Source of the DNA: Paenibacillus hemerocallicola
Lineage (GTDB): Bacteria; Bacillota; Bacilli; Paenibacillales; NBRC-103111
DNA length: 64,000 nucleotides
NCBI RefSeq assembly: GCF_006265175.1
Contig: NZ_VDCQ01000044.1
Span: 17,626 to 81,625, forward strand
Direction of reading: 5' to 3'
This document shows, piece by piece, positions 1 to 9,227 of the stretch (the first letter of the stretch is position 1; each line of letters starts with the position of its first letter). Under the pieces are notes generated by a model that was not told where the DNA came from, ran no database searches, and saw only the letters and a program-made list of their open reading frames with translations. The position numbers were made by a program, and so were the translations under genes.

Positions 1-123
1 TCCTTTTGTTATATCCGCTACTGTTATTTTTTCAAAATCCTTTTCGGATACCAATTTAAAAAAGGCATTAATCAATGACTTCTTAGTATGTGTCATTCGT
101 ACATTCATTACTTTTGACGCCAT
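1..123 (-). CDS. TetR-family regulator, N-terminal part (cut by window edge)
   Basis: The first 41 codons of a minus-strand gene are visible; the rest lies outside the window. The protein opens with a short basic stretch, then a helix and the segment KITVADITKG, which matches the start of the TetR DNA-binding domain (helix 1 and the beginning of the helix-turn-helix). The ATG at 123 follows an AGGGAG ribosome site about nine bases upstream. TetR proteins are usually repressors of a divergent neighbour, and an SDR-like gene starts 155 bp away on the other strand with an inverted repeat between them. The ligand cannot be predicted because the C-terminal domain is missing. Confidence 0.75.
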   Translation of the reverse strand, partial: MASKVMNVRMTHTKKSLINAFFKLVSEKDFEKITVADITKG

Positions 124-158
124 TTCTTTCACTCCCTGCCCGACAGTTTATCGATCTT

Positions 159-172
159 GTTGCTCTAGCAAC
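159..172. promoter_or_regulatory. Candidate TetR operator between divergent genes
   Basis: GTTGCT and AGCAAC form a perfect inverted repeat with a 2-bp centre. Further copies of the half-sites occur at 192-197 (GTTGCT) and 231-236 (AGCAAC). Location between the TetR start and the SDR start suggests autoregulation and control of the SDR gene; this is inference. Confidence 0.45.
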
Positions 173-278
173 ATTCATACATCTATTGTTGGTTGCTCCA
201 TTAAATCAATGGCTGTATATTACTCATTAAAGCAACACATGTTAATTTAATATATCACTGATAAGGAGTTCGTGAAAG

Positions 279-959
279 ATGAAAACTATTGCAATAATTG
301 GTGCAGGACCTGGCTTAGGTCTGTCTCTCGCCAAAAAATTCGGAGAGAAAGGATTTAAGGTAGCCGCCATCTCGCGTAATCCTGAGAAATTATCAATTAT
401 CGTGAGTGAACTTAAAAAGCTGAATATTGAAGCGCAGTCCTATGTAGCAGATTTAACGGATCTGGCTGCTTTAAAACAAGCCATACATGCTGTTAAAAAG
501 GATTTTGGTAATATTGATGTGCTAGAATTTAGTCCTTATGCCGGGTGGGGCAAATTTACAAATGTATTAGAAACAACACCCGAGAGCGTATTAGATCAAG
601 TAAACAGCTATTTGCTGCCTGCGGTTCTTTCTGTCAATGAAGTATTACCAGACATGATAAATAACCGTTCAGGGGCACTTCTCTTTACTACCGGCTTATC
701 TGCAATGTTCCCTTTACCATTTGTCGGAAATGGCGGAATCGTTATGTCGGGTATTCGTAACTATGCTACAAACCTTTACAATGAGTTGAAAGAAAAGAGT
801 ATATACGTCGGACATCTTTCAATCGGAACCTTGATACAAGCCGGCACGACAGGAGATCCGGATGTCATTGCAGAAACATGGTATAACTTATACGAGAAAA
901 AGGACCACTTTGAAGAAATATTCCCGCAAGGGTTTGACCCAACTAAATTGTCAAATTAA
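279..959 (+). CDS. SDR-family (Rossmann) oxidoreductase-like protein
   Basis: This 226-residue protein has the N-terminal Rossmann fold of short-chain dehydrogenases: a glycine-rich loop GAGPGLG at about residues 8-14 and an acidic position followed by LTDLAAL around residue 60. The usual catalytic Tyr-x-x-x-Lys is absent: in the region after TTGLSAM (about 140-165) I see no YxxxK motif, so it may bind NAD(P) without classical SDR chemistry. The ATG follows AAGGAG. It is divergent from the TetR gene and is probably its target. A strong hairpin terminator follows directly. Substrate unknown. Confidence 0.8.
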   Translation: MKTIAIIGAGPGLGLSLAKKFGEKGFKVAAISRNPEKLSIIVSELKKLNIEAQSYVADLTDLAALKQAIHAVKKDFGNIDVLEFSPYAGWGKFTNVLETTPESVLDQVNSYLLPAVLSVNEVLPDMINNRSGALLFTTGLSAMFPLPFVGNGGIVMSGIRNYATNLYNELKEKSIYVGHLSIGTLIQAGTTGDPDVIAETWYNLYEKKDHFEEIFPQGFDPTKLSN

Positions 960-962
960 TAA

Positions 963-1011
963 TAAAAGCGATAAGAAAACCATTCAAATTCTGGTTGTCT
1001 TATCGCTTTTA
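963..1011. terminator. Rho-independent terminator after the SDR gene
   Basis: A 13-bp perfect stem (TAAAAGCGATAAG paired with CTTATCGCTTTTA) starts three bases after the stop codon. A/T-rich flanks allow it to work in both directions. Confidence 0.85.
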
Positions 1012-1070
1012 TATTGTCAACAGCAAAGGTGACAGAAGCAACATTTTGTTCCAGTATCTATCGCATGATC

Positions 1071-1140
1071 CTGCCCGTTCGTTGAGAAAACGGCAGCCAT
1101 TTGACGGGCTGCCGTTCCTCGGGTTTCATTGAACCACTAT
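1071..1140. repeat. Palindromic interspersed element, copy 1
   Basis: CTGCCCGTTCG is followed by a hairpin with stem AACGGCAGCC/GGCTGCCGTT (about 1089-1115) and a degenerate ATTGAACCACTATTG segment. It matches the other copies in this window. On the minus strand the hairpin is followed by TTTTCTC and could terminate the upstream-lying SLH gene. Confidence 0.6.
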
Positions 1141-1213
1141 TGCCTAAGACGAAATTTCCGGGCTCCATCGTTTTATGATGAAGTAGCCACTTAGCTGATG
1201 TAACCCATCTGAC

Positions 1214-3328
1214 CTAGCGCTTGATCATCAGCATCCGGATGATGGCTGATGCGGCTTCCGCACGGGTGGTGAGTACCTGAGGCGCGAATTGGTTGCCCGG
1301 AAGGCCGCCGACGATGATGATGCCGGTCTCCTCGGCCTTGGACACGAATGGTTTCGCCCAGGCCGGAATATCCGCATCGTCGGCGAAGCCGGTCTGATGC
1401 GTACGGTCTGCGGGCTGCCCGGAGGAGCGGACGACCATCGCGATCATCTCCGCATGAGTAATGTTCGCATTCGGCCGGAATGTGCCATCCTCATATCCGC
1501 TAATAATTCCGAGCTGCACCGCCTGCGCTACCGGATGGACCGCCCAGGTACCGATCTGGTCCTTGTCCGCGAAGGAAAGCGGAGCGCCTTCCACCGCCGG
1601 CTTCATCCCTTTCATGAGCATGGTCGCAAACTCTGCGCGGGTAACGCCCGCATCTGGCCGAAATGTGCCGTCTTCATAACCGTTAACGAATCCGTACGCC
1701 ACCGCCTTGGCGATCTCTTCGTACGCAAGGTGTCCCGAAATATCGGTCAAGTTCGGTGCAATGACTTCTTTATTCAGCTTTAGACCGCTCTCGACCACCG
1801 GATCCGGAGACGGGGACTTCTCATCCGGAGTCCCTGTTACAGTCACATCGCAAATGGCAGTGAATTCCCCATCCTCCGTCTTCACTATAATTTTCGCCAT
1901 GCCCGGCTTTTTACCCGTTACTCGGCCGTTGCTATCCACCTCGGCCACTGTACTTTCACTGCTGCTCCATATCACCCGTTTGTTCAATGCCGCATCAGGG
2001 ATGATTGCGGCCTTCAATACTTCGCTGGCACCCGCTTGCAGGTCGATCGCATTTTTATTCAAGCTGACGCTTGTGGCGTCGGTACCGAGCGCGTACAAAG
2101 TTTTCGGCGAGACCATGTATACCGTTCCGTCGGTTCCGACTGCGGGGCTGTATCCTCCAAAGCCCTTGGCGTAATATTGCCATTGTACTTTCCCTCGGGG
2201 ATCAATCGCATAGAACCAATCGCTAACGGCTGTTGCGACATAGACCGTGCCATCGGCTCCGACCGCCGGAGTCGAAAATAGCGGTTGATTGCCGCCGCAT
2301 ACCGCTGCATTCGTCAAAAACGGTTTTCCGGCATCCATCCCCCATTTGACGGTTCCATCCGGATTGTAGGCGAGCAGCTTCATATCGGACCATATATAAA
2401 GGGTACCGTCTGCCCCGACGGCCGGCTTGGAATAGGTTTTAGTATCCGAGCTCCATTTTATCGAACCGTCCGGGTTAAGGGCATATAGAGAATCTCCGCC
2501 CGAGCTGAACGATTTCACATAGATCGTACCGTCGGCTCCGAGTACGGGAGGAATATAAACACCGCTTCCCTTTGCACGAAATGTCCATTTCTTCTCTCCA
2601 TTCGGTTTGATCGCGTAAAGATCGCCGATTTTCGTTCCGATATAGATCGTCCCGTCCGCTCCGACCGCGGGAGAAGCCGCTTCGTTTCCTTTAACATGCC
2701 ACTCCGGAGTGGCAATCTGCTCTTTCGCCTCAATGGCATATAGCCACTTCTTCGTCCCGTCCGGATGAATGGCATACAGCCCGCTCACTCCTGCTGCAAA
2801 AACCGTGTCGTCGCCGCCAACCGCCGGTGATTTAAATCTATACCGGCTCCACGAGCTGCAGTAGTCTCGGGCCACAAGAGGACCTTCCCTGGCGAATTCC
2901 CACTTCTGTCTCCCGGCCGGATCTATGGCATACACTTTACCATCGGCACTAGCCGCATAGATCATATCGTCGGAGCCAAGCACGGTGAAATAGACGATAT
3001 CCGCCAATAAAATATCCCACTTTTTCGTTCCGTCCGGGTTGATGGCATACAGCCTTTTATTTTCCGCACCCAAATAGATGGTACCGTCGGAACCGACCGT
3101 CGGAGAAGTGGAGATGGCGGCGTCAATGCCGTTGTATGCCCACCTGACTTTGCCGCTCGGACTGCCTTTATCTCCCGGGATTATTAAAGGAATAGGTATA
3201 ATATCCTGATATTTGGCTTCAACCTTTAGATTGGGTGCTGCCTCCGCTGCGGCAAGAGAAGGAAGTAGGCCTAAGCTCGATACCAGACCCGCCAAGAGGA
3301 GTCCGCCTGATTTCCGTTTGATTTTCAT
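1214..3328 (-). CDS. Secreted SLH-anchored beta-propeller protein with Big2 domain
   Basis: The start is taken at the ATG at 3328 (AGAGG just upstream), because the protein then begins with a proper signal peptide (MKIKRKSGG, hydrophobic core, AAAEAAP). The frame is open upstream to a GTG at 3370 that overlaps the stop of the preceding gene. From about residue 45 to 435 there are many repeats of the type VGSDGTIYLG...LYAINPDGTKKW, typical of PQQ-like beta-propellers. A bacterial Ig-like (Big2) domain follows (about 440-510), then three SLH modules (about 545-700) with motifs such as GYEDGTFRPDAGVTRAEF. It should be exported and held non-covalently on the cell wall. Binding partner or enzymatic role is unknown. 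It is downstream of and probably cotranscribed with the stalk-domain gene. Confidence 0.85.
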   Translation of the reverse strand: MKIKRKSGGLLLAGLVSSLGLLPSLAAAEAAPNLKVEAKYQDIIPIPLIIPGDKGSPSGKVRWAYNGIDAAISTSPTVGSDGTIYLGAENKRLYAINPDGTKKWDILLADIVYFTVLGSDDMIYAASADGKVYAIDPAGRQKWEFAREGPLVARDYCSSWSRYRFKSPAVGGDDTVFAAGVSGLYAIHPDGTKKWLYAIEAKEQIATPEWHVKGNEAASPAVGADGTIYIGTKIGDLYAIKPNGEKKWTFRAKGSGVYIPPVLGADGTIYVKSFSSGGDSLYALNPDGSIKWSSDTKTYSKPAVGADGTLYIWSDMKLLAYNPDGTVKWGMDAGKPFLTNAAVCGGNQPLFSTPAVGADGTVYVATAVSDWFYAIDPRGKVQWQYYAKGFGGYSPAVGTDGTVYMVSPKTLYALGTDATSVSLNKNAIDLQAGASEVLKAAIIPDAALNKRVIWSSSESTVAEVDSNGRVTGKKPGMAKIIVKTEDGEFTAICDVTVTGTPDEKSPSPDPVVESGLKLNKEVIAPNLTDISGHLAYEEIAKAVAYGFVNGYEDGTFRPDAGVTRAEFATMLMKGMKPAVEGAPLSFADKDQIGTWAVHPVAQAVQLGIISGYEDGTFRPNANITHAEMIAMVVRSSGQPADRTHQTGFADDADIPAWAKPFVSKAEETGIIIVGGLPGNQFAPQVLTTRAEAASAIIRMLMIKR

Positions 3329-3366
3329 TACGAACCTCTGGACTAAGATCACGGATAAGCTTCCCC

Positions 3367-4143
3367 TCACTTCGTTGACGTTTCTTTCGAACCGGCGGAC
3401 GGCGTTCCTTCCTTGGCGGCAGGATCCCCATTATCGAAATAAGAAGTATCCAAAATTCTTGCATAAATATAAGGGTTTGTATTCTCGCTTTGCACATGGA
3501 TTTTGATTTTCTCCAGACCTTCGACATTGAAAACAAGCTGCTTTACGTCGTCATCCGGTTTAACGGCAAGCTTTTTCAGTATCGTTTGGGCCGTATTTGC
3601 AGCATTGTCGCTCGCGTTATACAGCGAAAATTCCACCTCGTGCTCCCCGGGGCTGACGACAGCGGCATCCAGGACAAGCCGTTTGTATTTCCGGTCGATG
3701 GTAAAAACGACGTCTCCGTATTGGTCGATCTTTAAAACCTCTTGAAACTGCTTGTTTTTCACCAGTGTTTCTTTGGAGTCTTTGGACAAAATCGCATAGA
3801 TGTTGTCGATCTCCATCGGCATGGCAAAAATCGGCGTTTTTTCGGCAGGGCGGCCTCCGATATAAATTTTTTGGCTAACCGCGTCGTAGTCGATCTGTAT
3901 TTTTAACGCCTCGGCCAAGGCGCGGACCGGCAAATAATTGCTTCCTTCATAATGAATCGCCGTCAGCGGGTTTCCGGATTCGTCTTTGGGCTGCCATAGC
4001 TCTCCTTTCAGCACAAACGATACGCCCCGGTTAAAAAAAGCGTTGATCGGCTCCAAATTGGCCGCGGCATAAGCGGATCCGTAAGAGCTTGCTATCACGG
4101 CGGCGACAAATACTGCAATCATAACCATCTTCTTATTTTTCAC
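3367..4143 (-). CDS. Secreted protein with copper amine oxidase N-terminal-like (stalk) domain
   Basis: The GTG start at 4143 is preceded by AAAGGA. A signal peptide (MKNKKMVMIAVFV...SAYA) leads into a domain with YLPVRALAEAL and a KIYIGG strand at about residues 70-100, the signature of the stalk-like domain common in wall proteins of Paenibacillus. The C-terminal half (about 110-240) has an extended beta pattern with no recognised family, and the last 20 residues are Ser/Lys/Glu-rich. Its stop codon overlaps the longer possible start of the SLH propeller gene, so the two are likely one operon. Function unknown; a surface or carbohydrate-binding role is inferred. Confidence 0.8.
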   Translation of the reverse strand: MKNKKMVMIAVFVAAVIASSYGSAYAAANLEPINAFFNRGVSFVLKGELWQPKDESGNPLTAIHYEGSNYLPVRALAEALKIQIDYDAVSQKIYIGGRPAEKTPIFAMPMEIDNIYAILSKDSKETLVKNKQFQEVLKIDQYGDVVFTIDRKYKRLVLDAAVVSPGEHEVEFSLYNASDNAANTAQTILKKLAVKPDDDVKQLVFNVEGLEKIKIHVQSENTNPYIYARILDTSYFDNGDPAAKEGTPSAGSKETSTK

Positions 4144-4254
4144 TTTCTTTTCATCCTTTCGTTATTGTATTCGGATTCATTGTAAAGAGCGGAGCGCTTC
4201 AAAAGCGCTTCAAGGTCCGCTTTGTCGCTTCAGCGCGTATCATCCTTGTGCATG

Positions 4255-4290
4255 TAAAAGAAGTCGATCCCTGCGGACCGACTTCTTTTA
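4255..4290. terminator. Bidirectional hairpin terminator
   Basis: TAAAAGAAGTCG pairs with CGACTTCTTTTA around an 12-base loop. It lies 50 bp beyond the stop of the BTAD regulator gene on the minus strand and has A/T tails on both sides. Confidence 0.75.
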
Positions 4291-4340
4291 TATATATGGA
4301 GTTGTGTTCATACAAAGTTTCACTTTCGCCAGTCAGTTAT

Positions 4341-7300
4341 TCATTTCAAATAATGATCGATTTCATCCAAAATCTCGGGGGATACTTTTTCGGCTTGAGC
4401 GGCATCGGCTGCAAGAGGCGGCATTGGACGCGCCGCGGCTGCCGGGCAGATCACGTTTAGGTCGCGGCACCGTTCGAAATAAAGTTGTTTGCCCGACTTT
4501 CGGTAAAGCTCTTCATTCAACAAGTGCGCAGCGCTTCGTTGTTCCTGCGACCCGGGGTTCAGCTTCCACATCGCATAGCGAATGGATGCCTGTTCTTGCG
4601 GATCGGGATATTGCCCCTTCATCCGTTCCATCCGGTTCATCGCTTCTCCGGGACTGATCCGTCCTAAACCGGTGTTCAAATGCACCAGCAACACAAGGAG
4701 GTTGATCCCCATATCTTTCCGTTTGAGCCGGTTTGCGATTTGCAAAGCTTCTTCCGCTATCTCCGCAGCGCTTTCATACCGATTCTGGCGCTGCCTCAGT
4801 AAGCTCACGTAATACAGGGCTTCGCATTCGAAGTAGGGGGTTCGCAGCTTCTTGAACAGCCGAATCGAACGTCCGAGCAAGATATCGGCGTCTTCCAGCC
4901 GCTGTTGAGCCAGCAGGCAGCGTCCTTCATAACTGAGCATGATGGCCGCCACTCGCCAATCCTGGATCGCCACAGCTTCTTCGAGACAAAAAACGATGCA
5001 GGGCGTCGCCTGCGCGTAGTGTCCAAGATACCAATAGTACCGGCCCAACATCCCGTTGGCGTTGGCGAAGCCCATGCGGTCCCCGATCGAGCTGCTGATT
5101 TCCATTTTGTCCGCGATGAAGGCGTAAGCCCGATCCATCTCGTCCATGTCCATATAGATCATTGCCAGCAAACCCATCGCTTGCTCAATCGAATATTTGT
5201 CCTTATTTTCCGTTGCGACCGAGATTTGCTTCTTGATCCAGAAAATCGCTTGGTCGTATTCGCACTGGTCATAAAACAGATGGCCAATAATACCGAACAA
5301 TCGACAATCCTCGCGGCCTTGATTTTCAGCATCGGCCAGCTCCATCCTTCTGTCCAAATAATATAGCACGTTGTTGTAGTTTCCCATGTAGTAGTGCAAA
5401 ATTCCGAGCGTTGTATAAACGAAAGTCAGTCCGGAAGGATCGTCCGTCAACTCAAAGCAGCGCAGTGCCCGTTCCAAATAAACATTCGCTTCCTCATAGT
5501 TCCCCTGCAATCGCAAACAATTGCCCAGTGCCACGTCGCAGAGGGATCGTTCCCGGAGCGTTGCGGAGTTTCCCGAACGCTCCAGCCATTGCCTGTAGCT
5601 CTTCTCCGCTTCGATCCAATTGCCGACGATAATCCATGCTTCGCCGAGCTTCATCAGGTAAGGCAAAATTTGTTCGGACGGAAGCAGGAGGCAAAGCTTC
5701 CGGTAATATTTGATCCTCGTTTCGTTGGCGTATATATTTTCGGCGACAGAGGCGGCCAGCTCATAATAAGGAACGGCCTCTACGCCCATTCCGGCAAGCT
5801 CGAAATGATAGGCGATTTCCGCTGCGGCAGGCTCAAGCTGCCTGTGATGGAAAGCGATCAGCCCATGTGCGATTTGCAGGTGATACTGCCTTCGTCTGCT
5901 CTCGTTCTTCCGATTGTACGCGACACTCCTTACGATATCATGTGTAAAACCGTACTGCCTGTCCCCAAATTCCTGCATAATCTTCAGTTGCACCAGCTGC
6001 TCCATTTGTTCGAGGACCATCTCCTCTTTCATTTCCATTACAAGCGCCATAAGCTCCGCCGATACGGGTCTTCCGGCCGCGGCCGCGACCGAAATAAGCT
6101 GCATGCTATCGGGCGAAACCCGGCTTAACCGAGCTTCGACGACGGATTTCACCAAAGGCGAAAGACGATAGCTGCTCTTGCTCCTGCCCGTTTGCCATTC
6201 CCTCATCGTTTCCACAATGAACAGAGGGTTGCCTCCGGTGTCCGCGTATAAACCGGACGAATTCAGGTCCGCTAACGGAATGCCGACAATAGCGGCCATC
6301 AGCCGTTTCGTATCATCCTCGTTCAACGGAGCAAGCTCGATTTCCGTTATATTCCGTTCGATCCGAAGTCCGCTAAAAAAATGGCCGACGGCATCATCCT
6401 CGTACTCGTCGTTCCTCATCGTCGCGATCACCAACAGTTTCGCTTTGGAGCCGCTGCGAAGAAGATAGGAAATAAACTGCAAGGTTTCCTTGTCGCTCCA
6501 TTGGATGTCGTCTAGGCAGAGCAGCAGCGGTTGTTCGGCAAGCAGCATCCGTTCTATCGCTTCATACCATTTGTTCAGCTGCCAGCTTTCCCGAATCGGC
6601 GTCGGCATCGGCAAGTCCGGAAATCGTTCGAACAACTCCGGCAGCAAGCGGGCCAGTTCCGACATCCAAACCGGATTCATCCGGGGCAACGGAAGGCTCC
6701 TGAGCCAGCCTGTCACGGGAGTATAGGCCAGCGAACGTACGGTCGGGTAGCACCCGGCAAATGCGGTTTGAATTCCTTGGCTCTCTACCCATGCCTTAAA
6801 TTCGAGAGCCAATCGAGTTTTGCCGATCCCCGTCTCTCCCTTCAGCAGCAGCATGGAGGTCCCCCCCTCCTTGGCTTGCTGCCAAACGCTCAGTATGCTT
6901 CCCCATTCGTCGATTCTGCCAATAAGCGGCGTTTGGCTGCACCCGGCTGCCGCCTGATAATCGCCACCGTTCTGTAACAGCTTTCTATACAGCTGCAAGG
7001 TCTCTTCCGCGGGAGCAATCCCCAGCTCGGTTTTCAAAACGCGGCTCAACTGCTCATACACTTGCGCAAAACCTGCCATATCCTTGTTCAAGGCGTTCAG
7101 CCGCATCAGTGTACGGTACGTTTCCTCCCTGAATTTGTTTTGGATCAGCAGTTTATTCGCGAAAACCAGGGCCGACGAGAACTCCCGCTGACTTTCCAAA
7201 ATAGCAACAAGCTTGTCGAGTACGTTCAAATACGTTTGCGCCAGCAATTCCCGCTTCTCACTCAGCCATTCCTCGTAAAATCCGGGCAGAAGCTCGCCCC

Positions 7301-7676
7301 GGTACAGCTCTTCTGCTTTGAGCAGCTCGTAGAGTGTGTTTCCTTGCGCCGCCTGTTCAAATTCACGCACATCCGATCGGCAGGGCAGCTCCTGCTTCCA
7401 ATGCATGTACGCGGTTGTAACTGTAATATATTGGTCGATTTGAGGAAGGCATTCCCGGAGATCGTGAATGAGTTTCCGCAAGTTGGAAAGGGCTTGTTTC
7501 TCGGTGGAATCCGGCCAAAAATCAAACGCAATGCGCTTCCTGCTTTGCGGCATGTCATAAGTAAGGATCAAGTACGCCAACAGCAGCACTGCCTTTTTGC
7601 CGGGAATTTCCATGACGGCCGCATCGTCGAGGGCGATTCTCAAACTGCCCAATAATTGAAAGCTGTAGCCTGCCAA
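4341..7676 (-). CDS. BTAD/AAA-ATPase/TPR transcriptional regulator (AfsR/SARP-like)
   Basis: 1111 residues, TTG start behind AAGGGGG. Residues about 1-100 form a winged-helix DNA-binding domain; about 105-240 a bacterial transcriptional activation domain (BTAD). The ATPase domain follows, with Walker A GETGIGKT (about 280) and Walker B LLLCLDDIQWSD (about 390). The rest, to the C-terminus, is helical with tetratricopeptide-like repeats (for example YEEANVYLERALRCFE). This order is that of large STAND-type regulators, where nucleotide switching and TPR-mediated sensing control DNA binding. The target is not evident; the two wall-protein genes downstream lie beyond a terminator. The leader from the preceding region has no clear gene, so it is probably monocistronic. 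Confidence 0.88.
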   Translation of the reverse strand: MAGYSFQLLGSLRIALDDAAVMEIPGKKAVLLLAYLILTYDMPQSRKRIAFDFWPDSTEKQALSNLRKLIHDLRECLPQIDQYITVTTAYMHWKQELPCRSDVREFEQAAQGNTLYELLKAEELYRGELLPGFYEEWLSEKRELLAQTYLNVLDKLVAILESQREFSSALVFANKLLIQNKFREETYRTLMRLNALNKDMAGFAQVYEQLSRVLKTELGIAPAEETLQLYRKLLQNGGDYQAAAGCSQTPLIGRIDEWGSILSVWQQAKEGGTSMLLLKGETGIGKTRLALEFKAWVESQGIQTAFAGCYPTVRSLAYTPVTGWLRSLPLPRMNPVWMSELARLLPELFERFPDLPMPTPIRESWQLNKWYEAIERMLLAEQPLLLCLDDIQWSDKETLQFISYLLRSGSKAKLLVIATMRNDEYEDDAVGHFFSGLRIERNITEIELAPLNEDDTKRLMAAIVGIPLADLNSSGLYADTGGNPLFIVETMREWQTGRSKSSYRLSPLVKSVVEARLSRVSPDSMQLISVAAAAGRPVSAELMALVMEMKEEMVLEQMEQLVQLKIMQEFGDRQYGFTHDIVRSVAYNRKNESRRRQYHLQIAHGLIAFHHRQLEPAAAEIAYHFELAGMGVEAVPYYELAASVAENIYANETRIKYYRKLCLLLPSEQILPYLMKLGEAWIIVGNWIEAEKSYRQWLERSGNSATLRERSLCDVALGNCLRLQGNYEEANVYLERALRCFELTDDPSGLTFVYTTLGILHYYMGNYNNVLYYLDRRMELADAENQGREDCRLFGIIGHLFYDQCEYDQAIFWIKKQISVATENKDKYSIEQAMGLLAMIYMDMDEMDRAYAFIADKMEISSSIGDRMGFANANGMLGRYYWYLGHYAQATPCIVFCLEEAVAIQDWRVAAIMLSYEGRCLLAQQRLEDADILLGRSIRLFKKLRTPYFECEALYYVSLLRQRQNRYESAAEIAEEALQIANRLKRKDMGINLLVLLVHLNTGLGRISPGEAMNRMERMKGQYPDPQEQASIRYAMWKLNPGSQEQRSAAHLLNEELYRKSGKQLYFERCRDLNVICPAAAARPMPPLAADAAQAEKVSPEILDEIDHYLK

Positions 7677-8453
7677 AATGATGCCCCCTTATCCATTTAG
7701 CATGGTTCGGCCTCTGCCTGCTCTTCATTCAAACTTATCTTAAACAGTCATCCTGTCAATAGACTGGAAGGACTAACATTCGCCGATGGCAGACGCGGCG
7801 ATCGAAATCTAGCACGGATCGCGTATGGCGTTATGACCGTCTGAACAGAACCGTGCGGCTTCTTCTGGAGGAAGCGCGTGAAGAGGAGGACATCGCTCGG
7901 ATCGAGTTGCTGCTGAAAGTTTCGAATGCGCCTGGTATTGCCGCCAATCGGACGCCTCCTGCCGGACTCCGAAGCGGCGGCGACAAGCAGCCGCGCCAAC
8001 AGCCCTCCCTTTCCGGCACGCTGTCCAACTTTGACGAATCCGCCCAAAATAAGCTGCTGTCGGCATTGGACGCGCCTGGTCCAAACAGCGTGGAGACGGC
8101 GCTTTCCTGGTGGCGCAGCAAAATATCGGAGCCGGGAACGTCCTCCGATGCGTGGCACCTTCACCTGCTGTAAGTCTGCTACCTGATCGTGCGCCGCGCA
8201 GAAAGGGGCGATAATCGGGGAGGAAAGCGCGAAACAGTAATAGCGGAAATACATACCGTTTCCAGTATTTCCGGATGGATGAACGAATCTGCCCATTAAG
8301 TGAGCGAAAGGCTGCCGATCGTGTCGACAGCCTAATAATGGCGCTTTTTGAACAAACGTTGACGACTCATTCGGCATGGCTAGGCAAGCAGAGACGATGT
8401 GTGCTGCCGAAGAGAGGGATCGGCCTAGCGCAAGTCGTAATAGTACTTTGTCG
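7677..8453. other. 777-bp region without an assignable gene
   Basis: Both strands carry open frames, but none has a ribosome site with a recognisable product. The plus frame over about 7820-8173 has a Glu/Leu-rich helix (LLLEEAREEEDIARIELLLK) followed by low-complexity Ser/Pro/Gly sequence; it might be a remnant. The 241-codon minus frame is Arg-rich and runs through an interspersed repeat, so I regard it as spurious. Confidence 0.5.
8286..8333. repeat. Palindromic interspersed element, copy 2
   Basis: ATCTGCCCATTAAGTGAGCG followed by a hairpin with arms AGGCTG/CAGCCT. The layout is the same as the copy at 56050 (CTGCCC, TGAG, GAAAGGC, hairpin). Confidence 0.5.
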
Positions 8454-9002
8454 TTAAATCTCTCGTCCGACATTCATGACCGTTCTATACATTTTTTCTG
8501 CTTCAACAGGACTTTCTTTTGCCGTCACATGCTGCGGGATTATCCGGCAAACTTGAACCGGCCCGCCGAATACAGCCGACCTATACTTTTCCACATGCTG
8601 CTTGGGCAAGGAGCGGTTATAATAGCCGGGTACATACTTATTGATCATTTCCTGAAGTACACGGGTGGCTTCTTCCAAATCTTTGATCGGCTCTGCTTGT
8701 CCAAATATCATTACGCTCATATAAGCCGTATCCGTTTTCGCAGGTACCGGATCCGTAATGGTTCCGTATTCCTCACATACCGTAAAGCATACCTCTGGAT
8801 TTGCACTCATGACCTGATTACGTCTTCCATCTCCAGCTCCGTGAAAATAGAGCTTCCCCTCAGTCCATACATAATTAAGCGGTACAACATAGGGCAGGTT
8901 CCCATCAACCAACCCAAGATACCCAATTCTCGCTTGGTGAAGGAAATTTTCAATTTTCTCTTGATCCTGGCATTCCCTGATCTTGTAACGAACCGAATCC
9001 AT
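8454..9002 (-). CDS. Pyridoxamine 5'-phosphate oxidase-fold (NimA-like) flavoprotein
   Basis: 182 residues. The N-terminal half shows the split-barrel FMN-binding pattern (IGYLGLVDGNLPYVVPLNYVW, then LYFHGAGDGRR at about 50-62), as in the NimA/PPOx-related family. These proteins use FMN or F420 to reduce varied small molecules; some give nitroimidazole resistance. The ATG at 9002 follows AAGGAG. It is divergent from a MocR-type regulator, a common pairing with PPOx-like genes, which suggests PLP- or vitamin B6-linked control. Physiological substrate unknown. Confidence 0.85.
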   Translation of the reverse strand: MDSVRYKIRECQDQEKIENFLHQARIGYLGLVDGNLPYVVPLNYVWTEGKLYFHGAGDGRRNQVMSANPEVCFTVCEEYGTITDPVPAKTDTAYMSVMIFGQAEPIKDLEEATRVLQEMINKYVPGYYNRSLPKQHVEKYRSAVFGGPVQVCRIIPQHVTAKESPVEAEKMYRTVMNVGREI

Positions 9003-9131
9003 TTCAAAATCTCTCCTTCATTCATAAGATATGATATTCATTCCACTCCAATTGTCCTAACTCCGATACTCTTCTTGAGTGCAGCAACGACCAGATTGCA
9101 AATACCAGTGTTATTACGATAATATAGCAGT

Positions 9132-9180
9132 GAATGGATTGTGTTTACACATCCAAACATCACGGTTATATGCAATCCAT
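9132..9180. promoter_or_regulatory. Inverted repeat in the MocR/PPOx divergent promoter region
   Basis: ATGGATTG (9134-9141) and CAATCCAT (9173-9180) are perfect inverted copies separated by 31 bp, between the two divergent starts. A MocR dimer could bridge them. Inference from position only. Confidence 0.4.
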
Positions 9181-9227
9181 AATTAATATTATAATGATTG
9201 GAGCTTCTCTATTTGGAGGTGTGCACG

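Noticed and set aside
7748..8473. 241-codon minus-strand frame
   Set aside because: Arg-rich, runs through an interspersed repeat and overlaps the end of the flavoprotein gene; no ribosome site and no family resemblance.
8376..9122. 248-codon plus-strand frame opposite the PPOx-fold gene
   Set aside because: Antisense to a well-supported gene; sequence has no recognisable domain.
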